From positions 14,617,501 through 14,681,500 of the forward strand of contig NC_056420.1 in NCBI RefSeq assembly GCF_905147365.1: a stretch of 64,000 nucleotides of DNA. Direction: 5' to 3'. Shown here piece after piece: positions 22,446 to 33,260 of this stretch (position 1 is the first letter of the stretch; each line of letters starts with the position of its first letter). The notes below the pieces were generated by a model. It saw only the letters and a list, made by a program, of their open reading frames with translations, did not search any database and was not told where the DNA came from. The position numbers were made by a program, and so were the translations under genes. Source of the stretch: Aricia agestis. Its lineage: Eukaryota > Arthropoda > Insecta > Lepidoptera > Lycaenidae.

Positions 22446-23962
22446 CTAGCTACCTGTAAAAATAAGCAACACCAATTATATAATATCTATTTCCCACCAA
22501 TCTCACGCAAAAAGAAACAAAGTACCAAAAAAAGCGAAGTAACAAAGTAATTACTTAACCATCTCATAACCCCCCTCCCCCCTCTCCCCGGGACTTCCCC
22601 GGATGATCCATCACCCGTCGTGTCGGGCGGCAAGATGGATGACTACGCACACAATTTTTCATGTTCGATACAGCCTTAGGTCTTTAGTACTTGAACTTTC
22701 ATGTTACATTTTTTATTTTTAGATCTTGAAGAATACTTGAAACTTTATGTCGATCTGTTTATAACGTTGCGAAGAGATCTTTATTTACAGAAGAAGATAT
22801 TATTACACATTAAATTGACAGACTTACTGCCCGCGGTGTTGGCTATCTGTGCTCTGTTCCAATTTTTACTACCTCATTTGAAAATCGCATCGCTTTCTCA
22901 CGTTGCAATTTTGTTAACAGACTCTAATGGCAACTTTTAAGCAAACGACTTCTTACGTTAAGTGGCCCCTAAGGGTCATTATGATAAAAATATGGAACCC
23001 TGGAACACAGGGAACACAAGATAGGGGGCGTTTGGAGGAAACGGAAGTCAGTAGAGACTCTTGGTTACATCAGTATCGGATGATAATGATGACGATAAAA
23101 ATGCGATTTTTAGAAAAATCTAAGCAAGCGTGAAAAACATCTTCGTCATCTATTTTATCACGTAATTGGTTCTCCTGATAAAACGACTAATAAAAACATC
23201 TTGAAGCACCGACGGCCGTGCAAAATCGATAACTTTATCTTAATAGGGAAATTCCTGTTAGAAAAACCACTTTATAAACCCAGCCAATACTTTCAAGGCC
23301 CAAGTGCTGCTACAAGCTAAAAGAGCTCTAAGAATAATTTCCTTGGAGCATTCTTTTCTTAGTTGCAACTTGTTTTCGACTTAAAAGGTTTTCTTTGGCT
23401 TTCATTGCGGCTAAGCTTACAACAAGAAGGAATTTTTCCAACATTAAAAAACAAGAAAAAAATTTAATCAGCATTTCGTTAAATCCTTTGGCAGTAGTGG
23501 CTAGTTCTATATTTTGGTCACAGTATGGTCACAGTTTATAGTGACATTTTACAAGATGGCAATATAGTTCTAGAATCGAGACACGCCAAATTGGACGAAA
23601 ACCCTCGTAGCTCTGTTCCTAATTTAAATATCACTTTTATTAATGACTTTGACAGATAATAAAAATATTACCGCTGTCACGCAACGGATATATTTTAAGC
23701 TCAAATAAACATTCCAGAAGGACGTTTCCATTTATTATTGGGGCATGACAATTTTCATTAATTTTTCGAGCGAATTTTCGAGGCTCCGATATATTGAAAT
23801 ATTGATATTATTAATTTGGATGGTTTTGTATTCTAGTCCATTACTTACTCGGCGATCAAGTAGCTTGAATGTTTAAATAGACGAATATTATAGTAGACAT
23901 GGTATGTCGAAGCAAAAAGCGTGCCACCTTAAAGGCCGAGGTATAGGTGTTTTGGACTCTTA
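22446..23962. other. No supported gene
   Basis: A 79-codon frame at 22701-22940 is rich in Leu/Phe but has no family features and no splice context, so it is not called. A C-rich patch lies at about 22567-22620. Nothing else recognised. Confidence 0.4.
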
Positions 23963-24145
23963 AGCCCGTCACAGACTTAAGCTATAATATATAATAATAT
24001 ATTTATAGCTAGACATATTTTCTATACTAAATCCACATGCCACAGAAATATATAATATTATAGCTGAGTGTGTGGTCACTATATATATTAATATTCCGAG
24101 CTATAAATATATTAATATATATTATAGCTAAGTCTGTGACGGGCT
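23963..24145. mobile_element. Harbinger-type MITE with TTA duplication
   Basis: Terminal inverted repeats of about 48 bp differ by one small indel (start AGCCCGTCACAGACTTA). TTA flanks both ends (23960-23962 and 24146-24148). The interior is AT-rich and non-coding. Length 183 bp. It is the longest-armed TTA MITE in the window. Confidence 0.9.
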
Positions 24146-24609
24146 TTATTCATATTTTTTGTAGCTTGAAATTGTTTAAACAATGGACGTAACTTTCTTC
24201 TTTCTTGGAGTACGTTACTAGCGTAGTTGAGTTAGCAGTAACTATGTAATTCCCAATTCTTGTCTCCACTAATATGGCAAAGTTAATTAAAAGCACTGAA
24301 GTAATAATTGGAGCGCACACCGACGTCTCTGAGGGAGACGACATACCTAGTAGGTACAAGGTGCTTGAATATATCTCTTACATTTACGCGACCTACATTC
24401 ATGTTGAAAATTTTTAATGTAAGAGCTTTCATCTGAATTTTTCGTCGATTATTAATATAGTAAAGGTAGCCCGCAAATTCGTTGCGCAACAATTACTTTT
24501 TTAGCACGGGAACCGTACAATATTTCGTAATTTAAAACTACCCGATTGTCTTTTCCTGGAACTTGAATATCTTCATACTATTTTCTTCTCAGTCGGTTCA
24601 GAGGGCCTA

Positions 24610-24755
24610 GACAAGCGGCAAGCGATTATCGTAAACGCCAACGCCAACGCTACAAAATGTATGGGATTTGACATTAATATTCGCTAGCGAAGCGATGACT
24701 TATGTCAAATCGCATACATTTTGTTAGCGTTTACGATTATCGCTTGCCACTGGTC
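24610..24755. mobile_element. MITE with about 30-bp inverted ends, TA-flanked
   Basis: The inverted ends share GGCAAGCGAT, one variable base, then ATCGTAAACGC. TA flanks both sides. The interior holds an inverted TGTATGGGATTTGACAT-like motif pair. It is inserted in a decayed family B repeat (about 24495-24607). Confidence 0.7.
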
Positions 24756-24791
24756 TACTAGGGCAGGCCATTTAGGCAAAACTTTTTCGTT

Positions 24792-25468
24792 ATCGCTTCG
24801 TTATAGAATAGCCGATCAATGGAATTGACATAAGCGTTCGTTAATATGACGTTGACGCTCGACTCGTCTTAATAATGTTACGTGCTAGGGTTCGAAGGAT
24901 TTGGAGAGAAAGACCTGGTGACTCTCTTGAAGACTTTATTAACACTGCACTAAACACTAGGTCACAACACTTAGCACTAAGTCCAAACACTAATCACTAG
25001 GTCCAATCACTAAGCACTATCACTGTCCTAGGTCGTAGCCAAGTCGCAGGTTTCACTGGTTCACTCACTATTGATCACTCCGAAATCGCCTTGATGATAG
25101 CTCGAAAGGAACTGAACTGCCGGGCCTGCCTGCGGCTCTTTTTATATGGCGAGACGAATTCCAGAAATTTCCCGATTTCACGTAAACAAGTGGGAAATTT
25201 CTAGTAGGCTCGGGAATGTGCCACTATAAAACTGCCGTCCTTGCGATAAGTGCAGTAAGTTGAATTTAATTTAGACCTTATGGACTCAGTCATAAGGTCT
25301 AAATTCAAACACGCTAACAAATAAAGGGTAAACACGTAAACAAACATTGGACCTTTTTAGAAGGTTCGAGTATGTACTTGCGCACCACGTGTCCGTATAC
25401 CATGTACCATAACAATAATATTATGTCAATTCCATACATTTTGATCGGCGATTCTCTAAAGAAGCGAT
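24792..25468. mobile_element. MITE split by a solo LTR
   Basis: The ends are imperfect inverted repeats of about 28 bp (ATCGCTTC at the left; GAAGCGAT at the right; both continuing to GCCGATCAA). A motif around GGAATTGACATAA also occurs in both arms. Removing the LTR and one ATAA leaves an element of about 135 bp. The outer duplication is not clear. Confidence 0.65.
24876..25413. mobile_element. Solo LTR, 538 bp, with ATAA duplication
   Basis: The unit starts TGTTACG and ends CATAACA, giving the TG...CA boundaries and 5-bp inverted tips (TGTTA/TAACA) of an LTR. ATAA flanks both sides (24872-24875 and 25414-25417), as expected for many insect Ty3/Gypsy-type insertions. The left half has a degenerate tandem array around CACTAGGTCCAA. 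TTTTTATATGG near 25140 could be a promoter element. No internal retrotransposon sequence remains, so this looks like an LTR-LTR recombination product. Confidence 0.75.
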
Positions 25469-25574
25469 CTTGGCTCACCCCCAGGGGCTTTAGTCACGAA
25501 GACGCTACATGCAGATTGCAGATAAACAGTTTTACACTTTCGCATTAGTAAAATTATTATGGATTGTTTAGTAA

Positions 25575-25925
25575 GCGTCCGTGGCCTAATGGGTAGACCT
25601 TTGGTTCGCACTCTTAGAGGGTGCAGGTTCGATCCTGGGTGGAGGCGTGTACCAATGAGACATTTTCTGACATAATACGGACGCTCGTACGGTGAAGGAC
25701 AACATCGTGAGGAAACCCGCACATAGTTGGTCCCAGACATATTGACTAGTTATTCCTAGACTAGACCGACTATGATGCGAGAATGCCGTATGCGCTTGGG
25801 CAACCATACGGACATTTAAAAATCTTGTCCCAGGCACTACAGTATTTGAGGAGTGGTTACTTCGCTCTGAATAAGTATACTGTATAAATCATCCACAACG
25901 GATGAAAAGGCCTAGTTTTTTTTTT
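25575..25925 (+). mobile_element. tRNA-derived SINE
   Basis: The head resembles a tRNA with an A box (TGGCCTAATGGG, 25582-25593) and a B box (GGTTCGATCCT, 25626-25636). The body contains GGTGAAGGACAACATCG and TGAGGAAACCCGCAC, blocks common in lepidopteran SINEs. It ends in a T-rich run, a probable pol III terminator or tail. The head does not fold as a full intact tRNA, so it is not called as a tRNA gene. Confidence 0.8.
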
Positions 25926-26262
25926 AATTGATTATTTGGTAATATAAATAAGAAAGACATTTTAGCATAACAATTCAGCCGAATTCTTTCGTTGTTGATG
26001 AGTAATGACATTTTATGATAATAAAAAAATTGTGATAATAAAATGGCGGGACTTTATTACGTTGTAAATTATGCGAGATAGGAATTTGATAATTATAAGA
26101 GCCTTATTGACTAATGATGATGGTATTTTATTACGGACTGCGGAGTTCTGAGGAGCGCAGAAATTTTGTCTGACTATTTGCTTTGAAATGTTTGAAAATA
26201 TTTTGAAGATAACTGTTTTTATTATGTCTGTCTTTTATGTAATAATAATAATAATATCTATG

Positions 26263-26592
26263 ATTTTTTTATGCGATATATGCAAACGAGCAAACGGGTC
26301 ACCTGATGGAAAGCAACTTCCGTCGCCCATGGACACTCGCAGCATCAGAAGAGCTACAGGTGCGTTGCCGGCCTTTTAAGAGGGAATAGGGTAATAGGGG
26401 AGGGTAGGGATGGGAAGGAAATAGGGGAGGGTAGGGATGGGAAGGGAATAGGGTAGGGAATTGGGCCTCCGGTAAACTCACTCACTCGGCGAAACACAGC
26501 GCAAGCGCTGTTTCACGCCGGTTTTCTGTGAGAACGTGGTATTTCTCCGGTCGAGCCGGCCCATTCGTGCCGAAGCATGGTTCTCCCACGTA
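26263..26592 (-). mobile_element. SINE-like retroposon with LINE-type 3' end, copy 2
   Basis: Same family and orientation as 16751-17109. Its C-rich minisatellite has a different unit arrangement (GGGTAGGGATGGGAAGG on the + strand), while the 3' domain and the CAGCGCTTGCGCTG palindrome are conserved. It directly precedes the SINE at 26608. Confidence 0.7.
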
Positions 26593-26757
26593 TAAAGATG
26601 CTTGAGGATGTTTCACACCACGTCCACAATAGACATTATAATTCTGTCTACTCTGCCACGTCAGTCTGGCCCCGTGGTAATACCTGAAGGACTTGTGTTA
26701 CGGGTACCAGACAACGGAAATATCAAAATTAATACTTTAATACTACTTATACATTTA

Positions 26758-29020
26758 GATAGATAGATAGATAGATTCTTTATTGCTCACATTAACTAAA
26801 TAATACAATAATGTTTCTAAAACTAAACATAACAAAAAACATAAATGTGTGCAAGGGCGGCCTTATCGCTATGAGCGATCTCTTCCAGGCAACCCTACGA
26901 GAGAGGAAAATTTAAACTAAAAGTAGTAGGTATGCGGGGTAAAGAATACGTCAGCTAAATTAATAAAAAATAAATAATAATAAAATAAAAATGACAAGAA
27001 TATTAAATAAATATAGTTTACAATTGGATATCAAACTGAGCAAAAACGCTATAAGTAATGTAATGATTGTTAAAATAAATATATTTTATAGACTTACATT
27101 CTACTTGTAATACATACTTACTTATTATATAATATTCTAAATAAATAAAGACATTTATACCCATTATAAAATTAAACAAACAGTTAATATCAGCAATTAC
27201 CGGCAAGAGACCTTACTCCTCAGATGGATATGTAGCTTTGATTTAAAAGAAGCTAGTGACTGCGACTCGCGAATCTCTAGTGGCAGATCATTCCACAAGT
27301 AAGTGGCCTTCACGGCGAAAGGATCCGCAAAATATCCCGACTTTGTAAACGGTGCTAATAGTTTATTATTATGAACAGATCGTAACACACGCTTATGGTC
27401 TGCACTACGATACTGAAAGCGATCCTTAAGGTAGGGGGGAGAGCGGGGATCATTAAGGATATTATATAATAGGACCAGGACATGCTCCTCCCGGCGGAGT
27501 CTGATGGGCAGCCACCCGAGTTTCTGGCGAAATTCAGTGACTTGGTCGAACTTGCGCAGTCCATATACGAATCTGATGCAGATGTTTTGTAATCTTTCGA
27601 GTTTATTGAGTTGTGCTTCGTTGAGATCTATTAAACAAACATCTGCATAGTCGAGGATAGGTAGAAGTAAAGTCTGCGCAAGCTCGATTTTAGTCTTTAC
27701 AGGGAGTAAATTTTTCAAGCGATTTAGTGAGCCCACCGCCGCAAAAAACTTTCGACTGGTTTCAGAAATGTGATGTGACCATTTTAAAGTGGAGTCGAAG
27801 TATACACCCAAGTTTTTTGCCACCTCATTACAAGGTAAGGCTACATTGTTAAAGGTAATACTAGGCAGAGTATCATAATTAGGCCGGTTTATTTGTTTCG
27901 AACTACCAATAACAATAATTTGAGTCTTTTTGGGGTTGACCATCAGACCATGGCCCTGGCTCCAACGAAGTATAGTTGCAAGATTCATATTGATAGCTGC
28001 AATTGCAGACTTCAAATCATTTGCAGGTGCATGGGTGTAGATTTGAAGATCGTCTGCATAGAGGTGGAAGAGGCAGGTGAGGAGCGGAGTGAGGAAATTA
28101 ATAAAAAGGGAGAAAAGGAGAGGGGATAGGACACCACCCTGAGGAACGCCAGCTGCAATATCACAGTAACCAGATATTCGATCATTAATTCGTATACATT
28201 GCTGCCTACCAACAAGATAGCTACGAAACCACTCCATCACAGGATCCGAGAATTGAAGCGCACCTAGCATAGCAATGAGGATGTCGTAGTCCACGGTATT
28301 AAAAGCATTACTGAAATCTAGCAATGCTAGAACAGTAAGTTGCTGGTTAGACATGGCAAAGCGTATGTCATCAGTCACCTTGGTTAAAGCAGTCACAGTA
28401 CTATGTCCCGGACGAAAACCAGATTGGAAAGGACTAAGCAAACCATTGTAATTTATGAAAGAATTTAATTGCTGGTAAACAAGGCGCTCGAGTACCTTCG
28501 ATAGGAACGGGAGAATGGAAATGGGTCGGAAGTCAGAGGGTAAGGTTGGACATTTGATTTTGGGAATAGGAATAACTGCAGCTTTGCGCCAGCAACTGGG
28601 AAATGTGCTGGAACTAAGGGAGAAATTAAAAATATGACAGAGGACGGGGAGTGCAACGGGTAAACTGAGAATGATCATTTTTCGGCTTATGCCATCAACG
28701 CCCTCGGCGTTCGATTTAATGCTTGCTATGGATTTCTCAACTTCCTGGATAGTAACGGGCTTAAAAGCGAAAGGAGAAAGCGGAGGGTCAGGTGAAGGAG
28801 AATGTAAAATATCATTTAGGGACTGCTGTTTGACGGAGGCCGGAATAGGACAGGTAGAAGTGAGGTGACGATTCAGGCCATCAAGGTCAAGGTTCGGCGA
28901 GGGAGAGGACTTTGCTTTTCCGATACCCAGGGAGTTGAGAAATGACCATACTTTCGCTGGATCGCCGTTACTGACCGATGAGTGAATATGGCGACGCTGT
29001 GCATCCCTGCACAGGCGATT
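26758..29020 (-). mobile_element. 5'-truncated Jockey/CR1-type LINE with 13-bp duplication
   Basis: The element is flanked by ACTTATACATTTA at 26745-26757 and 29021-29033. On the minus strand it ends in a (TCTA)n microsatellite tail just after AATAAAG, a tail type used by some Jockey/CR1 LINEs instead of poly-A. The 5' end falls inside the reverse-transcriptase ORF, so endonuclease and ORF1 are lost. The RT frame is still open, so the insertion is likely young. Confidence 0.92.
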
Positions 29021-29077
29021 ACTTATACATTTATTATTTAAGATTTTTATTATATCATACACATATTTAATACACAT
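27197..29077 (-). CDS. LINE reverse transcriptase ORF, 5'-truncated
   Basis: The 626-residue frame carries the reverse transcriptase core: SIKSNAEGVDGIS, DFRPISILPFLSKVLER, LLDFSNAFNTVDYDIL, GVPQGGVLSPLLFSLFIN and LYADDLQIY with YADD near residue 339. The C-terminal region (LDYADVCLIDLNEAQLNKLE, then PIRLRREEHV) is typical of Jockey/CR1 ORF2. The first 19 or so residues are encoded by the flanking SINE and target duplication, so the ATG is not native. LINE-derived sequence begins near NRLCRDAQ. Endonuclease is absent. The start is arbitrary and no host promoter was seen. Confidence 0.9.
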   Translation of the reverse strand: MCIKYVYDIIKILNNKCISNRLCRDAQRRHIHSSVSNGDPAKVWSFLNSLGIGKAKSSPSPNLDLDGLNRHLTSTCPIPASVKQQSLNDILHSPSPDPPLSPFAFKPVTIQEVEKSIASIKSNAEGVDGISRKMIILSLPVALPVLCHIFNFSLSSSTFPSCWRKAAVIPIPKIKCPTLPSDFRPISILPFLSKVLERLVYQQLNSFINYNGLLSPFQSGFRPGHSTVTALTKVTDDIRFAMSNQQLTVLALLDFSNAFNTVDYDILIAMLGALQFSDPVMEWFRSYLVGRQQCIRINDRISGYCDIAAGVPQGGVLSPLLFSLFINFLTPLLTCLFHLYADDLQIYTHAPANDLKSAIAAINMNLATILRWSQGHGLMVNPKKTQIIVIGSSKQINRPNYDTLPSITFNNVALPCNEVAKNLGVYFDSTLKWSHHISETSRKFFAAVGSLNRLKNLLPVKTKIELAQTLLLPILDYADVCLIDLNEAQLNKLERLQNICIRFVYGLRKFDQVTEFRQKLGWLPIRLRREEHVLVLLYNILNDPRSPPYLKDRFQYRSADHKRVLRSVHNNKLLAPFTKSGYFADPFAVKATYLWNDLPLEIRESQSLASFKSKLHIHLRSKVSCR

Positions 29078-29319
29078 CTATGACCCAGGAACTTTGAAAA
29101 CTTATTGTTCCATTGGCGGGATTCGAACCCTTAACGGGAGTTAACAATTTATTTTAATTATTTATTCCTCACAAGATGTTGCCCACAAGTTTGTTGCGTC
29201 GTTTGCTGATCGCCGAGAAACGGCAGACTAAATGTATCTTCATTATAAATCTCAACAGACACACATTTAATCTTATTAGTGTGGATTTTAATAAACATAA
29301 CGTCAAATCAATCCATAGT

Positions 29320-29525
29320 AATATTATAAATGCGAATATATGTCTGTATGTCTGTTACCTCTTCACGCCCAAACAGCTTAACCGATTTAGCTGAAATTTG
29401 GTATGGTGATACTTTGAGTCTCGAGAATGGACATGGGATACTTTTTATTCTGAAAAAATTTACGGTTCCCGTGCCATAAACGAATTTTGGCGCGATAGAG
29501 TTGCGGGCATCGTAATCAATAATTC
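29320..29525 (+). repeat. Dispersed repeat, family B
   Basis: It shows TGTCTGTATGTCTGTTACC, CTCTTCACGCCCAAAC, GAAATTTGGTATGG, CGGTTCCCGTGCCATAAACG and a weak GCGGGCATCGTA end. A second copy lies 450 bp downstream in the same orientation. Confidence 0.6.
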
Positions 29526-29969
29526 GCAAAATTAAAACAGAAATTAATTAAAAGCGTTTAAACATTTCATTAAGGCTGTAGCACCTGGCCGACTGGCAAC
29601 AGAATGTAGGCTATAGGCCATTTGACGACAAATTGAATACGTTTTTAGGTCATATTATAAGCTTTGAGGCTAAATGGGTCACGGGCCTAAGCACTAATAC
29701 CTCAATTAGCGAATGTGGAGCAGGAATATAAAATGTATTTAGTTGACAGCTCAAAAAACAGAGCTTAAATACGGCCGCTAAATATAAGGCACATCGGAAA
29801 AAAGAGTTTGGTCGTTTTTTTTTAATATTGGCCGGTAAAATCAGTAAAAATTGTAAAGACATCCTAGTCGAGGAAGAAAGTCATGTTACACTGTTTATAA
29901 GTCAAAAACGTCTGAACTATTTGGCACAAAATTGGTGGGGACGCACCACAGAACCAGGAGTCGGACATC

Positions 29970-30125
29970 CATACTAATATTATAAATTTGAAAGTGTGTC
30001 TGTCTGTCTGTTACCTCTTCACGCCCAAACCGCTGAATCGATTTTGCTGAAATTTGGTGGAGATACTTGAGTCCCGGAAAAGGATATAGGATGATTTTTA
30101 TCCCGGAAAATGTACGGTTCCCACT
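29970..30125 (+). repeat. Dispersed repeat, family B, second copy
   Basis: It begins CCATACTAATATTATAAA and carries TGTCTGTCTGTCTGTTACC, CCGCTGAATCGATTTTGC and AATGTACGGTTCCC. The 3' end is lost. Confidence 0.6.
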
Positions 30126-30739
30126 AATTTTGGCGTCTATAATCTAATATTATGATACTTTTTACCTTTATGGGATGTGATATAAAATGTATTTATACGA
30201 GGTATTACTACCTCCTAAGTCCTACCTACCCGGGCTACCCTGTGCCTGCTGGCTACTTGTTTCTTGAATGGCCCTTTTAAAAATGCATCGCGACGCCTTG
30301 CGACGTTGCAATTTAAGTTGAACCTTAGACAGAAACTATCAGGTTGCCTGCGTATAATCCTTGCCTGCACGCCGGCTTAGTGCAATGGAGCCTTTACGGT
30401 GTTTTTTAACACCCGTTTACTCGCCGCTTATCCACTTAGCACTGTGTTGCCAGCCGCCCAACGGTGGGCTAACGTGGGGGAGGTGGGAAGTGGGGGAGTG
30501 AGGAAAAGTCCGCAACACTTGGCGCTAAACCAATAAATCTTGTGCGGTGACCACACGTATAGTTTAGTACGGACAAGAGATCTAAGAAGTTGGTTTATTG
30601 TCTAGATTAGAATCGGCCAGAATTTGGATTTAGTAACAAACTTGTTATTGTAGAAAATATAAGAGTGTGTAAAGAAGCTAGTAAAATTTTAAAACCGCGG
30701 TAGAAAGCCACGTTTACAAATATTTGCCAATATTATGTC

Positions 30740-30835
30740 GTCGAATTAGTTATTCATTAGTGACAGTCGAATTAGTTATTCATTAGTCACTCATTAGTGA
30801 CATTTTGCAATGGCAAAATGTCACTAATGAGTGAC
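30740..30835. repeat. 22-bp direct repeat followed by a perfect 23-bp hairpin
   Basis: A 22-bp unit around TCGAATTAGTTATTCATTAG occurs at 30740-30761 and 30766-30787. It is followed by arms starting GTCACTCATTAGTGAC (30786-30808) and their exact complement (30813-30835) with a 4-base loop. The parts overlap in CATTAGT, which suggests stepwise template slippage and inversion. Confidence 0.8.
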
Positions 30836-31170
30836 GTTGTTAAGATTTTTTTCAGGTTACAATAATTTAAGTCGTCATGGTAAGAAGTGACAAAACTCTC
30901 TACCCTGTGATTTCTACAAAGGCATAATATTATCCTATAATTTCACAAATCATAGTCACTGGAGCCAGGCACTCGACTATCGACCCAGTGCCGCGGGCTT
31001 TGAGTCTGTATTTGCATAACGAAGGCTAATGCTACTTGCTCGGTGTTAGCAGTCAGCAGGCAAACTGTTGCCTTTACGTCATTGCGAAATCAAAATTATG
31101 GAGTCAAGAACTAACTGCATTTGCGCTGTCAAATTCTTTTCTTTATTACTCTCATACATACACAATAGAA

Positions 31171-31395
31171 CAGCCTTTCCCAAAGTTGGCGATAACCACA
31201 GAAAGATAACGCCCCCTTATAGGCGCTTAAGGTCTGAAGGAGGGCGGTGTGGGACCTAGAAAAAAAATGGGGGCGTTGTGTTGAGGCTTGGAGGGTTATT
31301 TCATCTGGATACATTTTAAATTGAAACAATGGGGGCGCTAAAATATAATTTGTTCTGAAAATGGGCGGCAGACAAAATAAGTTTGGGAACCTCAG
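31171..31395. mobile_element. hAT-type MITE with 8-bp duplication
   Basis: CAATAGAA flanks the element at 31163-31170 and 31396-31403. The ends are imperfect inverted repeats (CAGCCTTTCCCAAAGTT at the left; AAGTTTGGGAACCTCAG at the right), matching the CAG-TTCCCAAA tips common in hAT MITEs. GGGGGCG motifs recur in the interior. It is 225 bp long and non-coding. Confidence 0.85.
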
Positions 31396-31403
31396 CAATA
31401 GAA

Positions 31404-33117
31404 CAAAGTACGTTTGGGGTAAGTCGTCATTACACAGATATGAACTACCTACCTTGAGGACTACAGGAGAGTATATCAGGCAGATTATAATATTGTACTA
31501 AACTTATGACTTATGAGTATAATGATCAGCGGAGTAATTGATTCGTAGACAGGTTGAGGACCCTCGTAAATTTGGTCGAGCTATGTGAAGCCCAGACAAA
31601 TCACGACCAAAATTGTCTCGACATTTAGCCCGATTTAATAACGTAGGCCCGCCTTAATAATTCAGTTTCTTTTAAAGCACACACTTAACTGCAATAACAT
31701 TTAAAATTCAAATTTCATTTAAAGCTAATTTAATAAACGAACAATTAACAAAATGGCGTATAATTAACAGGCTCTCAACACTCGCAGCGCGAACTCGAGC
31801 ACTTCGCGAGTCTCGACTCTCGAGTCGGCAAACAAACAATTGTTTCTAACGACTAATAGGAATTATTTACTTGTTATTTTAGCTTTAATGGCAAATCATA
31901 ACTTGAAATTATGCTTTACCGTGTATATATTTTATTGAGAGTAAAATACACGGGTTTGATAAAGAGATATGATAGCAGAACATTGCATAGCCCGTACGTG
32001 TTAAACTTCTTCATGTCGTACGAATGACTGTACTAGACTTAGCTGAGATAAAGACTCTCCTAGGTAATTCATTGACTCATCTCTATACCTTTCATTAATA
32101 TGAAGATGAAGTAACCATGAAGATGTGACAGAGAATTTTCAGACAGACACACTATCGCCTTCATGGGCCTAGCCAGGCTTGGGCTCAGGGTGGGGCAGCA
32201 GTCAACCGACCAAAGCGGCAGGAGCGCTGCTGGTAAAGGAAAACTGTCAAAAATGACGTTTTTGTATGATGGCAGCGTTAGTTCCTTTTTTCGCCACGTG
32301 CATTTAAAGCCTTGTCGAGCTGTATGGATATTATGATTGTAGTTAGTTGATTTTTTTTTATTTAGTTAGGCACTATAAAGGTCAGAGCCAGGGTGGGGCA
32401 AGCGCCCCAGCTTGCCCCAGTGTGGCTACGATCGACGAGATCATGGGGATCGCCTTTACAATATTGCGAAAGGGATTGAATACTGGTGTAAATCGTATTT
32501 TAATGAAGTCGTAAATTCAGAAACAGTCCATTAAACGGGTATAAAGACAGTTCCCTAATCCAGGTTCAACGACCGAGCAGTGGGTCAGCCGGGGAGAGGG
32601 GGGAGGGCTCACGCACCTCACAAATTGGCCTCACATTATATTTGGGTCGAATAGCCTATTGCGAGCTATTTCACCACTCTAATGCGCTATTTCTTGAAGT
32701 GGTATGGCTATAAGGGAATATAATATATCTACGTGATCTATTCAGAAGAGTTTATCAATGTAATTTTTATATGTTATGTGTTTATGATACGAGTACTTGC
32801 AATAAATACATTTGACTTATTCATTTATTAGGGGACAGAGATCTGTATATAGCTCCTCTATACAGAGGATTTAGAAATTAGTAGATCTTGAAAAAGACAG
32901 GTAGCGAATGCAAATCTCGTGAGATTGGGCTCAAGCGAGATCTTACGAATTTACGAAAATCAATCTCGCGAAAATTAAATTTCATACCCTCTCTGTGAGC
33001 ACATACCTAGAAGCAATTGAAATGGCGAAACAGCGATCACGTAGTTTATATGTTGCTATTACTAGCAACATATAAAAAGTAAAGTTTGTTTATCTTTCTG
33101 TTACCTTTTTACAGTAA
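31404..33117. other. No gene seen
   Basis: No recognisable coding block. A small inverted repeat around GGGGCAAGCGCCCCAGCTTG lies at about 32396-32420, and TATATGTTGCT pairs with its complement at about 33048-33075. Confidence 0.4.
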
Positions 33118-33257
33118 GCCCCAATTTCACCAACGACTATTAAAGCTAACGCTCGAATTAGTATCACGTCACCTCTTTCATTTTTCTTATGAATGAAAGA
33201 GAAGATATGACATTTTAACAAGCTGTTAACACTAAGAGACGTTGGTGAAATTGGGGC
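33118..33257. mobile_element. Harbinger-type MITE with TAA duplication
   Basis: The ends are 18-bp perfect inverted repeats, GCCCCAATTTCACCAACG and its complement. TAA flanks both sides (33115-33117 and 33258-33260). It is 140 bp and non-coding. This is the third 3-bp-duplication MITE in the window. Confidence 0.9.
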
Positions 33258-33260
33258 TAA

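Larger units (their letters stand above)
26608..29140 (-). mobile_element. tRNA-type SINE interrupted by a LINE
   Basis: The right-hand piece (29034-29140) read on the minus strand has the B-box-like GGGTTCGAATCCCGCC and GGAACAATAAGTTTTC. The left-hand piece (about 26608-26744) continues with GGTACCCGTAACACAAGT and GGGGCCAGACTGACGTGG. The order equals that of the copy at 15770-15890. The LINE at 26758-29020 sits between, so the two pieces were once contiguous. The A-box half of the head is missing. Confidence 0.75.

Noticed and set aside
22701..22940. 79-codon open frame rich in Leu and Phe
   Set aside because: No family resemblance, no splice sites of note, and composition is what AT-rich DNA gives by chance.
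25582..25650. Possible tRNA gene with A and B boxes
   Set aside because: The acceptor stem does not close and a SINE body follows.
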